From Arcticibacterium sp047623945 (GTDB lineage Bacteria; Bacteroidota; Bacteroidia; Cytophagales; Spirosomataceae), in the NCBI GenBank assembly GCA_047623945.1, contig JBLHOT010000001.1:51260-115259 (forward strand): DNA of 64,000 nucleotides, given 5' to 3'. Below the pieces are notes generated by a model. That model did not search any database. It worked only from the letters and a program-made list of their open reading frames with translations, and was not told where the DNA came from. The position numbers and the translations under genes are program-made. How positions within the stretch are numbered: the first letter of the stretch is position 1; each line of letters opens with the position of its first letter. Shown here in pieces: positions 28,040 through 38,075 of this stretch.

Positions 28040-31000
28040 TTAAAAAGAATTTATAACCAGTTTTATTTCATGCTTTCCAGGGGTCAAACGTACCGAGCCA
28101 AAAGCAGCATTTACTTTGCTGCCATTATGCATCAATTCCTTTCCGGGGATAGGAGCTATTTCAAATTCAGCCACCATATTGGCAGGAATCTCGATTTCAA
28201 ACACCTGTAATCTTGGGTTTTTATATTGATAGTTTCCTTTGATTGTTCCCTTAATGGTGGGGACTTCGATACTGCTGTTTTTCAAGTCGCTCATTTGCGG
28301 TTTTATAGAAGCAATACCAAAACCGGGTGTTTTAGGTTGAATTCCCCAGAGTCCTCGTGGGATGGCATTTGCAGGTACTGCACCCCAGGCATGATTCCAG
28401 TCGAGGTTATTTTTGTATTTCAAATCCCAAGCTTCCAAGGTCATCGTTGAGCCTATTCGAATCATATTATACCAACTTCTGTCACTCGTATCTGTCAAAA
28501 GCTCTAAGGCATAATCGCCAGCACCAGCATTAAAAAGGCCATCCATTAAATATTGAGAACCATAGACACTACAGGCCATTCCCCTAGATTTAACATGCTC
28601 AACAACGGATTGTATATGTTCCTTAGGAACCATATTAAAAGCTAGCGGTAGCATATTGGCATGTAATGCAGCGTGATCTGTTCCAATGCCATCAACATAG
28701 ACACCACGTTGGGGGTCGAACATTTGCTCATTGACCGCTTTCTTGGCTTTTAGAGCCCGAAGTTCAAAATCCGCTGCTTCTTGGGTTTTGCCCAAAGCTT
28801 TGGCAAATTCTGACATGATTATCATGTTCTGGTAGTAAAAGGCATTGACCACCGTATTATAATCTTTGAAGACATAGCCGTCACGCTCTCCTTTGTTAGC
28901 GGGGTCACCACCCCAACCGGCGGAAGGCCAGTCCACAATGTCTCTAAAAGTCTCCTTCATTTTTTCAGGAAACCCTAGATTGGCCATTAATTTCGGAGTC
29001 ATTTTGGTAGAGGTTATCAAACCATCTTCGTTGGACAATTCATAAAGTGTTTTGTATTTCAATGGCTCATAGTATTTCTCAATGAGCTCAGTATTGCCGG
29101 TATACATATAATCAGCATAAAACATGAGTGCTACATGTTGCTGCCATTCTGTGGGCCAAGTAGGGTGTTCCATAAAGTACTCTATGGTTTGCCTGGCAAT
29201 GGCGTATTCACGGTCTGTGGTATAATGGCTTAATTGATTCAAATAGGCGTCAGCCTCATAGGGAATTCGCTCACGGTCTCCATCTACATATAGTCCGTTA
29301 AAAGTAGTGGCCTTAATGGTGTACTTACATATATCCCAAACTTGATTAAGTATATCGTTAGAACTTTCAAAACGACTTGCAGCCTCATCCCAATAGCTAT
29401 GGTATGCCAACTGTGTAAAATTTTCAGATGTTAATGGTTCCTGTGCTCCGACTACTTCCGCATACCTAAAAGGCATCATGACTGGAAATCCTTCCGGAAG
29501 CGGTAGTGCCTTTCCTGGCAAGGTATTTCTTTTGTCTACTTTTATTTTAAGTTGATATTGGGTTTGGTTAGGCTTAACCGTCATTTCAATTTCTTGGTAA
29601 CGAATATGGCTTTTTTGAGGGATCTCTCTATTTATATTTTCGCCAACTAATTGTTCTCCAATTCTAAAAGTTAGGAGGTGTGCCTTTTTTGCCTTGTACG
29701 TAAAATCAATGGTTCCGAAGGCATCTTTTCCGAAATCTATAAAATACGTGTTGCCTCTTTTTTGAAAAGCCACAGGCTTTATTTTATCTATTTGAAACCT
29801 GTTAGGTGTAGTGATTGTCGTTTTTGGGCTTCCCATGGTAAAAGACTGGCTCATTGAATATCGTGAGAGTCGATTGTCTTGATCCCAAATACGAGCTTTC
29901 CAAAAATAGTTCTGACCGGGCTTCAAGGTCTGGCCTTCATGCTCAATTTCGGAGGAAGTACTGGAGCGAATTTGCCCACTATTCCATACATCGCCAATGT
30001 TATTATTTATATTTTCTTCAGAGGAAGCCACCAATACTTGATAAGCAGATTGAGTAACTGCTCCATCTGGTACTACCCAACCAAATTCGGGTTTACTATC
30101 TATGATATCAACGCCTTTAGTATCCCTTATCCACTCCACAATCAGATTGCTTGGCCCTTCTGAATATTCGTCAGAAAACTCAAGAATAAGTTGATTGATT
30201 TTATTTCTGAAACCTTTTAGCTTTTCAGCATAGATCGAATTTTTTGCCAGATTATTTATCTCTTTAGGATCGTCTTTTAGATTGTAGAGATCCTCAATAG
30301 ATTGATCATTGACGTATCTAAAATATTTCCAATCTTTGGTACGTACTCCTTCGCTAGGTGGGATATTTTCAAACTCCCAAATGTGTTCTATTAAAACGGT
30401 ATCACGAACAAAAGCCTCCTTCGAGTTTTCAACAATCGGCATCAAACTTTTACCATGCCATCCTTCAGGAGATGTTACACCAGCGAGTGCCAGAATTGTG
30501 GGTGGAACGTCAACATTTAATGCTAGAGCGTCACTGTCTTTTTGTTTCTCCTGTCTTGGGTCAAAAACGATAAGTGGCACTCTTATAGAGTTATCATAAA
30601 GTAGCCATTTACCCGCTAATTGTCGCTCCCCTAAAAAGTACCCATTGTCTCCCATGAGTATGATTACTGTATTTTTGTCAAGCCCCTTTTTTTTGAGTTC
30701 TTCCCGTATTTTGGCGATTTCTCGGTCTATTCCAGAAATCATTCGGTAATAACCCTTTACACTATGTTGGTATTTCTCTGGGGTATCATAACGCCATGTC
30801 CAGCGTAATCTGTTAAAGCCGTCACGCACCATTTTTGGAAGTGATTCAAAGAAGCCATCCTCTCCGAGTTCAGGGCCCGGTATTTGCATGTTCTGGAGTA
30901 ATGCATCTGATTCTTTTTGCCAAAAATATTGGTCCTCGGCAGGGTCATGTGCATGGGGAGCACTAAAACTGAGCGAAAGGCAAAAGGGTTTGTCGGCTTC

Positions 31001-31543
31001 TGCTCTATCAATAAAATCAATAGCCTTTTGGCCAGTATATCGGGTAAGGTGTACGGTGTCTTCTCCAATGGCTTTATAATAATAGCCTCGTCTATCTTTA
31101 AAGGCATTGTTACGGTCGTACGATTCGTATTCGTCGAATTGTTTTTCTAAACCATCGTATCGGACGCCATATTTACCATAAAAGCCTGTTTTATAGCCAT
31201 TGTTTTTTAAAATGGTAGGATATGAGTTCATCATGTATGACTCTCGAATATTACCCGTCTGGAAATTGAAATTGTGCTTTCGCTCATACATTCCCGTTAA
31301 GATACTTGCTCTACTTGCGGCACAAATGGGTGTGGTAACCATCGCATTTTGAAAATAGGTCCCCTCTTTAGCCAATTTGTCCATTTCAGGAGTAGAAATG
31401 AGTTTATTGCCAGCATAACCCAGAGCATCAAAACGCTGGTCATCTGTCAAAATAAAGATGATATTGGGTTTTTGGGTTTGTTGTTTTTGGGCTTGCAGTG
31501 GAAACAAGCGAACGCACAGCAGTACGATTACTAAAATTCTCAT
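28040..31543 (-). CDS. Sulfatase / alpha-L-rhamnosidase (GH78) fusion
   Basis: 1167 residues with a signal peptide. Residues 25-465 are a complete type I sulfatase: LTDDQR at 32-37, formylglycine motif C74-A-A-S-R78, SAPHAHDP and MGDNGYFLGERQ. From about 470 follows a GH78 module with the acid region DGDRERIPYEAD and C-terminal segments LEAWD and WNHAWG, ending in a beta domain. One chain could thus desulfate a rhamnose-sulfate end and then cleave it. A sulfatase-GH78 protein acting on ulvan oligosaccharides is known from Formosa agariphila, so the pairing has precedent. It is the first gene of the minus-strand block, divergent from the rha operon. Confidence 0.9.
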   Translation of the reverse strand: MRILVIVLLCVRLFPLQAQKQQTQKPNIIFILTDDQRFDALGYAGNKLISTPEMDKLAKEGTYFQNAMVTTPICAASRASILTGMYERKHNFNFQTGNIRESYMMNSYPTILKNNGYKTGFYGKYGVRYDGLEKQFDEYESYDRNNAFKDRRGYYYKAIGEDTVHLTRYTGQKAIDFIDRAEADKPFCLSLSFSAPHAHDPAEDQYFWQKESDALLQNMQIPGPELGEDGFFESLPKMVRDGFNRLRWTWRYDTPEKYQHSVKGYYRMISGIDREIAKIREELKKKGLDKNTVIILMGDNGYFLGERQLAGKWLLYDNSIRVPLIVFDPRQEKQKDSDALALNVDVPPTILALAGVTSPEGWHGKSLMPIVENSKEAFVRDTVLIEHIWEFENIPPSEGVRTKDWKYFRYVNDQSIEDLYNLKDDPKEINNLAKNSIYAEKLKGFRNKINQLILEFSDEYSEGPSNLIVEWIRDTKGVDIIDSKPEFGWVVPDGAVTQSAYQVLVASSEENINNNIGDVWNSGQIRSSTSSEIEHEGQTLKPGQNYFWKARIWDQDNRLSRYSMSQSFTMGSPKTTITTPNRFQIDKIKPVAFQKRGNTYFIDFGKDAFGTIDFTYKAKKAHLLTFRIGEQLVGENINREIPQKSHIRYQEIEMTVKPNQTQYQLKIKVDKRNTLPGKALPLPEGFPVMMPFRYAEVVGAQEPLTSENFTQLAYHSYWDEAASRFESSNDILNQVWDICKYTIKATTFNGLYVDGDRERIPYEADAYLNQLSHYTTDREYAIARQTIEYFMEHPTWPTEWQQHVALMFYADYMYTGNTELIEKYYEPLKYKTLYELSNEDGLITSTKMTPKLMANLGFPEKMKETFRDIVDWPSAGWGGDPANKGERDGYVFKDYNTVVNAFYYQNMIIMSEFAKALGKTQEAADFELRALKAKKAVNEQMFDPQRGVYVDGIGTDHAALHANMLPLAFNMVPKEHIQSVVEHVKSRGMACSVYGSQYLMDGLFNAGAGDYALELLTDTSDRSWYNMIRIGSTMTLEAWDLKYKNNLDWNHAWGAVPANAIPRGLWGIQPKTPGFGIASIKPQMSDLKNSSIEVPTIKGTIKGNYQYKNPRLQVFEIEIPANMVAEFEIAPIPGKELMHNGSKVNAAFGSVRLTPGKHEIKLVINSF

Positions 31544-32051
31544 TCTTATAAATTTATGATCTACCTACTTGTTTGAAATAATTCTTAGTCTAAAAAAAAG
31601 AATAATTTTTATCAATATTTTCAAACTTATGCTTTTCAGGAACAAAACCCATCCTTTGCTGTCATGAGAGCCTCTTCACGGCTAAATACCCTTTCCACGG
31701 ATTTGGGCCATCACTTTTCGTTTTTCAATACTTTTTTCAGGCCTTTTCTAACGAGTCTCACAATTATAGATATTTTATAGAATGGAATTTATAGAATTGA
31801 TTTTATCATCCAACATGAGATTTTTACGAGAAATCATAAATGGCTGAATCCAGAGTTTGTTTTTATACAGGAATTCGAGACCCTTCATCCATTTCGATAA
31901 GTTTAAAGAGATCCATCCATCCGCATGGGTATTATAGTATATAATAAAAATAGGACTCAAAACACATTCGTGACTAACTTAGATGGTACAGTAAAGGATG
32001 GAAAACATTCTTTTAGCATATAATTTCGTGTCAAATTCGAAAATGATACAC
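31544..32051. other. Divergent intergenic region between the fusion gene and the rha operon
   Basis: About 500 bases without a credible gene; a 61-codon minus-strand frame at 31775-31960 has no family features. It must hold the promoters for both directions, but I see no clean TTTG/TANNTTTG pair. No rhamnose regulator (RhaR, RhaS or GntR type) is encoded here. Confidence 0.5.
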
Positions 32052-34157
32052 ATGATAGATAATACGAAACACTTTAATTACGTCGATTACCTTTGGGATG
32101 ATAAAAAGGCTGCAGAGCTAGGAGATGACCAAGTGGCCCTCTTTTTATACCGGTCAAATATTCTCGGAGCAGATTTAAGAATTACTAACTATGGTGGTGG
32201 AAATACAAGCTGCAAGACTATTGAGAAAGACCCTTTAACTAACGAAGAAGTGGAAGTCATGTGGATCAAAGGTTCAGGTGGTGATATTGGAACTTTAACT
32301 AAAGCTGGAATTGCTGGACTTTATACAGAAAGATTGAGAAATCTCAAAAATGTTTATGGCGGCCTAGCCGATGAAGATCGCATGGTAGGGTTATTTAATC
32401 ATTGCATTTATGACCTTGAAAGTAAAGCTCCATCCATAGATACTCCATTACATGGATTGCTCCCTTTTGAGCATATTGACCATTTGCATCCAGACGCCCT
32501 AATTGCGGTAGCCGCAGCAAAGGATAGCGAAAAAGTAACAAAGGAAATTTGGGGACACACGATGGGTTGGGTGCCGTGGCAAAAGCCAGGCTTTGACCTA
32601 GGGCTTCAATTGGAAAAATGCCTGAGCGACAATCCTGGAATACGAGGAATTGTTTTAGGTAGCCATGGTCTTTTTACTTGGGGAGATACTTCTTATGAGT
32701 GCTATATAAATAGCCTTGAAGTCATAGAAATGGCCTCAGAGTATATTGAAAATAAGATAAAGGAAAATGGAAGTGTTTTTGGAGGGCAGAAAATAGAAAG
32801 TCTGCCTAAAGAAAAACGTCAAGAAAGAGCGGCTCAATTAATGCCAATGCTCAGAGGCCTTTGCTCTTCTGAGAACAGGATGATTGGCCATTTCACCGAC
32901 AGTGATGTGGTACTTGAATACATCAATAGTAATGACTTAGAACGTTTGGCACCGATGGGGACCTCTTGTCCTGATCACTTTCTTAGAACAAAAATTCAAC
33001 CCTTAGTACTACAATTAGATGTTAAGGAGGACCTTTCTAACTCGGAAGCAATTCTTGATAAATTGAAGCCGGCATTCGAGCAATACCGAAAAGAGTATCA
33101 GGCATATTACGACACTCATAAACGTGACAATAGCCCTGCCGTTCGTGATGCCAATCCAGTTATTATTATCTACCCAGGCGTGGGCATGTTTAGCTTTGCT
33201 AAAAATAAGCAGACCACCAGAGTTGCTAATGAGTTTTATGTTAATGCTATCAATGTAATGCGTGGTGCAGAAGCCATTACAGCATACACTTCATTACCAA
33301 GACAAGAAGCATTCGATATTGAATACTGGTTGTTGGAAGAAGCAAAGCTCCAGCGTATGCCTAAGGAAAAACCCTTGTCTCGTAAAGTAGCTTTGGTTAC
33401 TGGTGCAGGTGGAGGAATTGGTAAAGCAATTGCCGATAAATTAGCCGCTGAAGGAGCTAATGTCGTATTGACCGATATTTCGGAAGAAAGACTTAAAGAA
33501 GCCTTGGCAACATTTGGCAAAGATACTGCTAGCTATGCCATTTGTGATGTTACCAAAAGCGACTCGATTGCCGAAGCCTATAAAAAAACCTGTTTGGAAT
33601 TTGGTGGAGTAGATATCGTAGTTCACAGTGCTGGTCTGGCTATTTCCAAACCACTTGAAGATACCACTGAAAAGGATTGGGACATTCTTCAAAATGTTCT
33701 TGTAAAGGGTCAATTTGAATTGGCTAAGCAGGCAGTTGGCATATTACGAAAGCAAAGTTTGGGAGGTGATTTTATAAGTATTGCCAGTAAAAACGGTTTA
33801 GTATCAGGCCCTAATAATGTAGCTTACGGAACTGCAAAAGCTGCACAACAGCACATGGCAAGACTCCTTGCCGCAGAGTTAGGCGGTGATAAGATTCGCG
33901 TAAACACAGTAAACCCAGATGGGGTAATCGTTGGAAGCAAAATATGGGAAGGCGATTGGGCAGAAGGACGTGCTAAAGCTTATGGCATTACGGTAGAATA
34001 ACTTCCAGCACATTATGCCAAACGTAATCTTTTAAATGAAATTATTTATCCAGCAGACATTGCCAATGGAGTTTTTGCTTGTGTAGGAATTTTGGATAAA
34101 ACCACAGGAAATATTATTAATGTGGATGGTGGAATGGCCAATGCATTTGTACGATAG
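32052..34157 (+). pseudogene. rhaD: Bifunctional rhamnulose-1-phosphate aldolase / lactaldehyde dehydrogenase (RhaD-RhaE fusion) with premature TAA
   Basis: The N-terminal ~430 residues are a class II aldolase/adducin domain (TNYGGGNTSC, HGLLPFEHIDHLHPD, GSHGLFTWG zinc-site region) cleaving L-rhamnulose-1-phosphate to DHAP and L-lactaldehyde. The C-terminal part is an NAD-dependent short-chain dehydrogenase (TGAGGGIG near 449, YGTAK catalytic Tyr/Lys) oxidising lactaldehyde to lactate. I prefer the ATG at 32052 (MIDNTKHF). A TAA at 33999-34001 stops the frame at codon 650, yet the same frame continues for 51 codons of clear SDR C-terminus (YPADIANG, NVDGGMANA) to TAG at 34155-34157. The aldolase may survive; the dehydrogenase probably does not. 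A recent nonsense mutation or a base error would both explain it. Confidence 0.88.
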
Positions 34158-34178
34158 TTTGTTTGAGTTTGTTTTTTT

Positions 34179-34211
34179 AACTTCCATGGACTTTTTTGCT
34201 CCATGGAAGTT
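34179..34211 (+). promoter_or_regulatory. Intercistronic stem-loop between rhaD and rhaI
   Basis: Perfect 12-bp stem AACTTCCATGGA / TCCATGGAAGTT (34179-34190 and 34200-34211) with a T-rich nine-base loop. No T run follows the stem on the plus strand, so it is more likely an mRNA-stabilising or attenuating hairpin than a full terminator. Confidence 0.6.
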
Positions 34212-34238
34212 TAATTTCCATCAATAAATTGACCCTAA

Positions 34239-35519
34239 ATGAGAATAGATAAAAATCAACTAGCAGACAGCAATCAAAAAGATGTTGCTGAGCACAACTC
34301 ACGTTTTGATTTTCTAGCCAACATTTTGGCAAAAAAAGGTTCTGATGTAAATGCTGTTGTTCAGAAACTCCAAGACTTTCAAGTTGCCATACCGAGCTGG
34401 GCATTAGGAGCAGGAGGTACGCGATTCGGACGTTTCGGATTTCAAGGAGAGCCTTCTAGTCTAGAGCAAAAGATAGATGATGTTGGAATACTTCATGCAC
34501 TTACTCAAACAGCTGGAGCAGTATCCTTACACATTCCATGGGATGTTCCTAGCGATTATGCGGCCATAAAAAATTTGGCAAACTCTCATGACATCGTCTT
34601 TGATGCAGTCAATTCCAATACCTTTCAGGATCAAAAAAATGCCAAGGAAAGTTATAAGTTCGGTTCGCTTAGCAACACGAGCAAAGCGGTTCGCGAACAG
34701 GCGATAGAACACAATAGTGAAGTCATAAAGGTAGGAGATAAGTTAGGTTCTAAAAGCTTGACGGTTTGGTTGGCAGACGGTTCTAATTTTCCTGGTCAAA
34801 GCAGTTTTCAATCAGCACTCCGGCATACAGAAGATAGCCTAAAGGCCATTTACAAAGGGCTCCCAGAAGACTGGAAACTTTTTATTGAGTACAAACCCTA
34901 CGAGCCCAATTTCTATAGCACCGTAATTCAAGATTGGGGTACTTCTTTTATGTTGGCTAATGCCTGCGGTGACAAAGCGTATACACTTGTGGATCTTGGT
35001 CACCATTTACCTAATACCAATATTGAGCAGATTGTTTCAACCTTGATGCTGAAAGGAAAGCTAGGTGGATTTCATTTTAATGACAGCAAATATGGAGATG
35101 ATGACCTCACCGTTGGGAGTGTAAAGCCTTATGCCTTATTTCTTATTTTCAATGCCTTAGTTTATGGTTTGGAAAACAACCCTCAAAATCCATATCCGGC
35201 ATGGATGATAGATGCCAGTCATAATATCAAAGACCCACTAGAGGATTTAATACAATCTTTAGACGCCATTCAAGAAGCATATGCCAAAGCCCTGTTGGTA
35301 GACCAAGCTTTGTTAGCAGAAGGACAGCAAAATAATGATGTGGTTAAGTGCCAAGAAATTCTTCAAGATGCCTATAGAACTGACGTTAGACCACTGCTAG
35401 AAAAAGCTAGGTTAAATAGGGGTGGGGCTATAAGCCCAATCAACTCCTATCGTTCTCTGAAGGTTAGAGAAAATCTAATCAAAGAGAGAGGAACTGACGC
35501 TATAGCTACAGGACTTTAA
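34239..35519 (+). CDS. rhaI: L-rhamnose isomerase (RhaI type)
   Basis: 426 residues of xylose-isomerase-like TIM barrel. Metal-ligand regions are visible: FIEYKPYEP (Glu), LVDLGHH (Asp, His), GFHFNDSKYGDDD (His, Asp) and MIDASHN. The N-terminal IPSWALGAGGTRFGRF is the signature of the Pseudomonas/Rhizobium-type rhamnose isomerase, distinct from E. coli RhaA. It converts L-rhamnose to L-rhamnulose in the cytoplasm, the first step of the operon pathway. Placed 81 bases after rhaD and 10 bases before the kinase. Confidence 0.92.
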   Translation: MRIDKNQLADSNQKDVAEHNSRFDFLANILAKKGSDVNAVVQKLQDFQVAIPSWALGAGGTRFGRFGFQGEPSSLEQKIDDVGILHALTQTAGAVSLHIPWDVPSDYAAIKNLANSHDIVFDAVNSNTFQDQKNAKESYKFGSLSNTSKAVREQAIEHNSEVIKVGDKLGSKSLTVWLADGSNFPGQSSFQSALRHTEDSLKAIYKGLPEDWKLFIEYKPYEPNFYSTVIQDWGTSFMLANACGDKAYTLVDLGHHLPNTNIEQIVSTLMLKGKLGGFHFNDSKYGDDDLTVGSVKPYALFLIFNALVYGLENNPQNPYPAWMIDASHNIKDPLEDLIQSLDAIQEAYAKALLVDQALLAEGQQNNDVVKCQEILQDAYRTDVRPLLEKARLNRGGAISPINSYRSLKVRENLIKERGTDAIATGL

Positions 35520-35529
35520 TTAGACCCCA

Positions 35530-36900
35530 ATGAAAATCAAGGTTACAGCTATATTTGATATTGGTAGAACCAATAAAAAGTTTTTCCTTTTTGATTCGAA
35601 TTTCCAAGAAGTGCATCGGGAATATATCCGCTTTGATGAAATTGAAGATGAGGACGGTTACCCTACTGAAAACATAGAAGCACTAGAAAACTGGGTCAAG
35701 GAAGTATTTGACAAAATGCTCCACTCTCTTGAATATGAGATTGTGACATTGAATTTTTCATGTTATGGAGCAAGTTTGGTTCATATTAATGAAGCTGGTA
35801 AAGTAATTACCCCACTCTATAACTATATGAAACCATTAAAGGAGGATGTTCTTGAAGCCTTTTATTCATCGTATGGCCCTGAAAATGTAATTTCGAAGGA
35901 TACAGGTTCACCCAAGTTGGGCATGCTAAATAGTGGAATGCAGCTCTATTGGCTTAAAAGAACGAAGCCTGAGGTTTTCGAAAAAATAAAATATTCTTTA
36001 CATCTTCCTCAATATCTGAGCTATATTTTCACAGGAATTCCGGTGAGCGAATATACAAGCATCGGATGCCACACGCTGCTTTGGGATTTTGAAAAACAAG
36101 ATTATCATACGTGGGTCTATAAAGAAGGCATAGATACTAAGCTAGCTCCTATAGCGTCTACAAGTGAGACTAGACCCATTAATTTCCAAGGTGAAACTGT
36201 TCAAATAGGAGCAGGTATTCATGATAGTTCTTCGGCCTTGTTGCCTTATATTCGGAGTATTTCAAAACGATTTGTATTGGTTTCAACAGGTACTTGGAGT
36301 ATTTCTATCAATCCTTTTAACAAGGAAATGCTCAGTGAAAATGACCTAAAAAATGATGGGCTTTTTAATATGAGAGTAGATGGGAGTCCCGTAAAGGTTT
36401 CTCGTCTGTTTCTTGGCAGCGAATACAAACTTCAGGTGAAGGGTTTGTCCAAGTATTTTAGCCTCCCAGAAGCTTACCATAAGCAAGTCAAATTCGACTC
36501 AAATATATTTTCAGAAATTAAGAAAGATTTTGTTCGCATGTTTAAATGGGTCAGTATGACCTCTGAAGACATGCCAAGTGAAACACAAATACCCTACGAT
36601 AAATTTGAGTATTCTTATCATCAGCTCATGTTGGAGTTGGTCTTATTACAGGTTAAAAGTATTAAGGCGGCAGTAGGGAATGGAGAAATAGAAAACCTAT
36701 ATGTGGATGGCGGTTTTAGTGACAATGAAGTGTATCTACAACTACTCTCCCTATATTTAACAGACATGAAACTAAGCACCACGGATTCTTCCTTAGGGTC
36801 GGCTTTAGGTGCAGCCATTGTAATGTCCAATAGAATATTGGAACCCAAGTTCTTGAAGAAAAACTACGCGTTAAAAAAATATATTCCCCTGATATCATAA
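35530..36900 (+). CDS. rhaB: FGGY-family carbohydrate kinase, rhamnulokinase-like
   Basis: 456 residues with the two ASKHA domains of FGGY kinases. The phosphate-1 loop is AIFDIGRTNKK at 7-17, the catalytic Asp lies in GAGIHDSSSA, and VSTGTWS plus YVDGGFSDN and GSALGAA bind ATP. In this operon the expected substrate is L-rhamnulose, giving L-rhamnulose-1-phosphate for the aldolase. Sequence alone does not separate it from L-fuculokinase, but the position between rhaI and the lactate oxidase supports rhamnulokinase. Confidence 0.85.
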   Translation: MKIKVTAIFDIGRTNKKFFLFDSNFQEVHREYIRFDEIEDEDGYPTENIEALENWVKEVFDKMLHSLEYEIVTLNFSCYGASLVHINEAGKVITPLYNYMKPLKEDVLEAFYSSYGPENVISKDTGSPKLGMLNSGMQLYWLKRTKPEVFEKIKYSLHLPQYLSYIFTGIPVSEYTSIGCHTLLWDFEKQDYHTWVYKEGIDTKLAPIASTSETRPINFQGETVQIGAGIHDSSSALLPYIRSISKRFVLVSTGTWSISINPFNKEMLSENDLKNDGLFNMRVDGSPVKVSRLFLGSEYKLQVKGLSKYFSLPEAYHKQVKFDSNIFSEIKKDFVRMFKWVSMTSEDMPSETQIPYDKFEYSYHQLMLELVLLQVKSIKAAVGNGEIENLYVDGGFSDNEVYLQLLSLYLTDMKLSTTDSSLGSALGAAIVMSNRILEPKFLKKNYALKKYIPLIS

Positions 36901-36911
36901 TAAATAACTTT

Positions 36912-38063
36912 ATGGCGAACGAAATCAATTCTAGTTACCCCTCCATGGACGATTTGAGAAACAAAGCTAAACGTCGCATGCCTAAATTCGCCTTTGAGTA
37001 TTTAGATGGGGGATGCAATGAAGATGTAGGTATTTCTCGCAACACCGCAGAGATACGTGAAGTACAATTGCAACCCAGATATCTTCGCAATAACGGGATT
37101 AGCTCTACTAAGACAAAGGTCTTAGGAATAGAATATGATGCTCCTTTCGGTGTAGCACCGGTTGGTCTTCAAGGACTAATGTGGCCTAACTCTCCAGAAA
37201 TTTTGGCAAAATCGGCATTCAAGCACAACATCCCTTTTATACTGAGCACGGTCACTACCATGAGTATTGAACGAGCCAGTGAATTGACCGAAGGCAAGGC
37301 ATGGTTTCAACTGTACAACCCTGCTGAAGATGCACTGCGTGACGATATTATAGATCGTGCAGAGGCTGCGGGATGTCCTGTTTTGGTCTTGCTTTGCGAT
37401 GTGCCGACTTTTGGCTATCGCCCAAGAGACATACGAAATGGTTTGGCCCTGCCTCCTAAAATGTCTCTAACGAATATGTTGCAAATCATGGGTAGCCCGA
37501 CTTGGGCTATTAATACTTTAATACATGGGCAACCCACTTTTGAGACTTTAAAGCCCTACACTCCTGAAGGGCTTAACCTAAAGCAATTAGGGGCGTTTAT
37601 GGACAAAACCTTTTCTGGTCGTTTAAACGAAGAGAGAATAAAGCCTATTCGAGATAAATGGAAAGGTAAACTGGTGCTTAAAGGCGTAGCCTCCGAGCGA
37701 GATACACAAGACGCCATACGTATGGGGTTTGATGGGATTATTGTTTCTAATCACGGAGGTAGGCAGCTTGATGCCGCAGAATCTACCATCAATTCACTTT
37801 CTGAAATTGCCGCTAAATATAGCGATCAGATAGAAATAATGATGGACAGCGGTCTTCGGTCAGGACCAGATATTGCCAGAGCTATGGCCAGTGGGGCTAA
37901 GTTTACCTTCATGGGAAGGTCTTTTCTATACGGTTGTGGAGCACTAGGAAATAAAGGTGGAGACCACACCATATCTATGCTAAAAACGCAATTCAAACAA
38001 GTGATGGATCAATTGTGCTGTGAACGCGTAGAAGATTTGCCGAAACACCTTATTACGAAATAA
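36912..38063 (+). CDS. lldD: FMN-dependent alpha-hydroxy-acid dehydrogenase (L-lactate dehydrogenase, LldD-like)
   Basis: 383 residues, complete FMN-linked alpha-hydroxy-acid oxidase barrel. FEYLDGG near residue 26 gives the active-site Tyr; VSNHGGRQLD carries the catalytic His and Arg; LMDSGLRSGPD-like and MGRSFLYG bind FMN phosphate. It oxidises L-lactate to pyruvate, passing electrons to quinone. In this operon it completes the route rhamnose to lactaldehyde to lactate to pyruvate. It starts 11 bases after the kinase stop and ends 12 bases before the permease. Confidence 0.88.
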   Translation: MANEINSSYPSMDDLRNKAKRRMPKFAFEYLDGGCNEDVGISRNTAEIREVQLQPRYLRNNGISSTKTKVLGIEYDAPFGVAPVGLQGLMWPNSPEILAKSAFKHNIPFILSTVTTMSIERASELTEGKAWFQLYNPAEDALRDDIIDRAEAAGCPVLVLLCDVPTFGYRPRDIRNGLALPPKMSLTNMLQIMGSPTWAINTLIHGQPTFETLKPYTPEGLNLKQLGAFMDKTFSGRLNEERIKPIRDKWKGKLVLKGVASERDTQDAIRMGFDGIIVSNHGGRQLDAAESTINSLSEIAAKYSDQIEIMMDSGLRSGPDIARAMASGAKFTFMGRSFLYGCGALGNKGGDHTISMLKTQFKQVMDQLCCERVEDLPKHLITK

Positions 38064-38075
38064 AACAAAATTATA

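Noticed and set aside
31775..31960. 61-codon minus-strand frame between the fusion gene and rhaD
   Set aside because: No signal, domain or conserved pattern; more likely promoter region.
34179..34211. Hairpin after rhaD as a normal terminator
   Set aside because: No T run follows the stem on the coding strand, and the downstream genes clearly belong to the same pathway.
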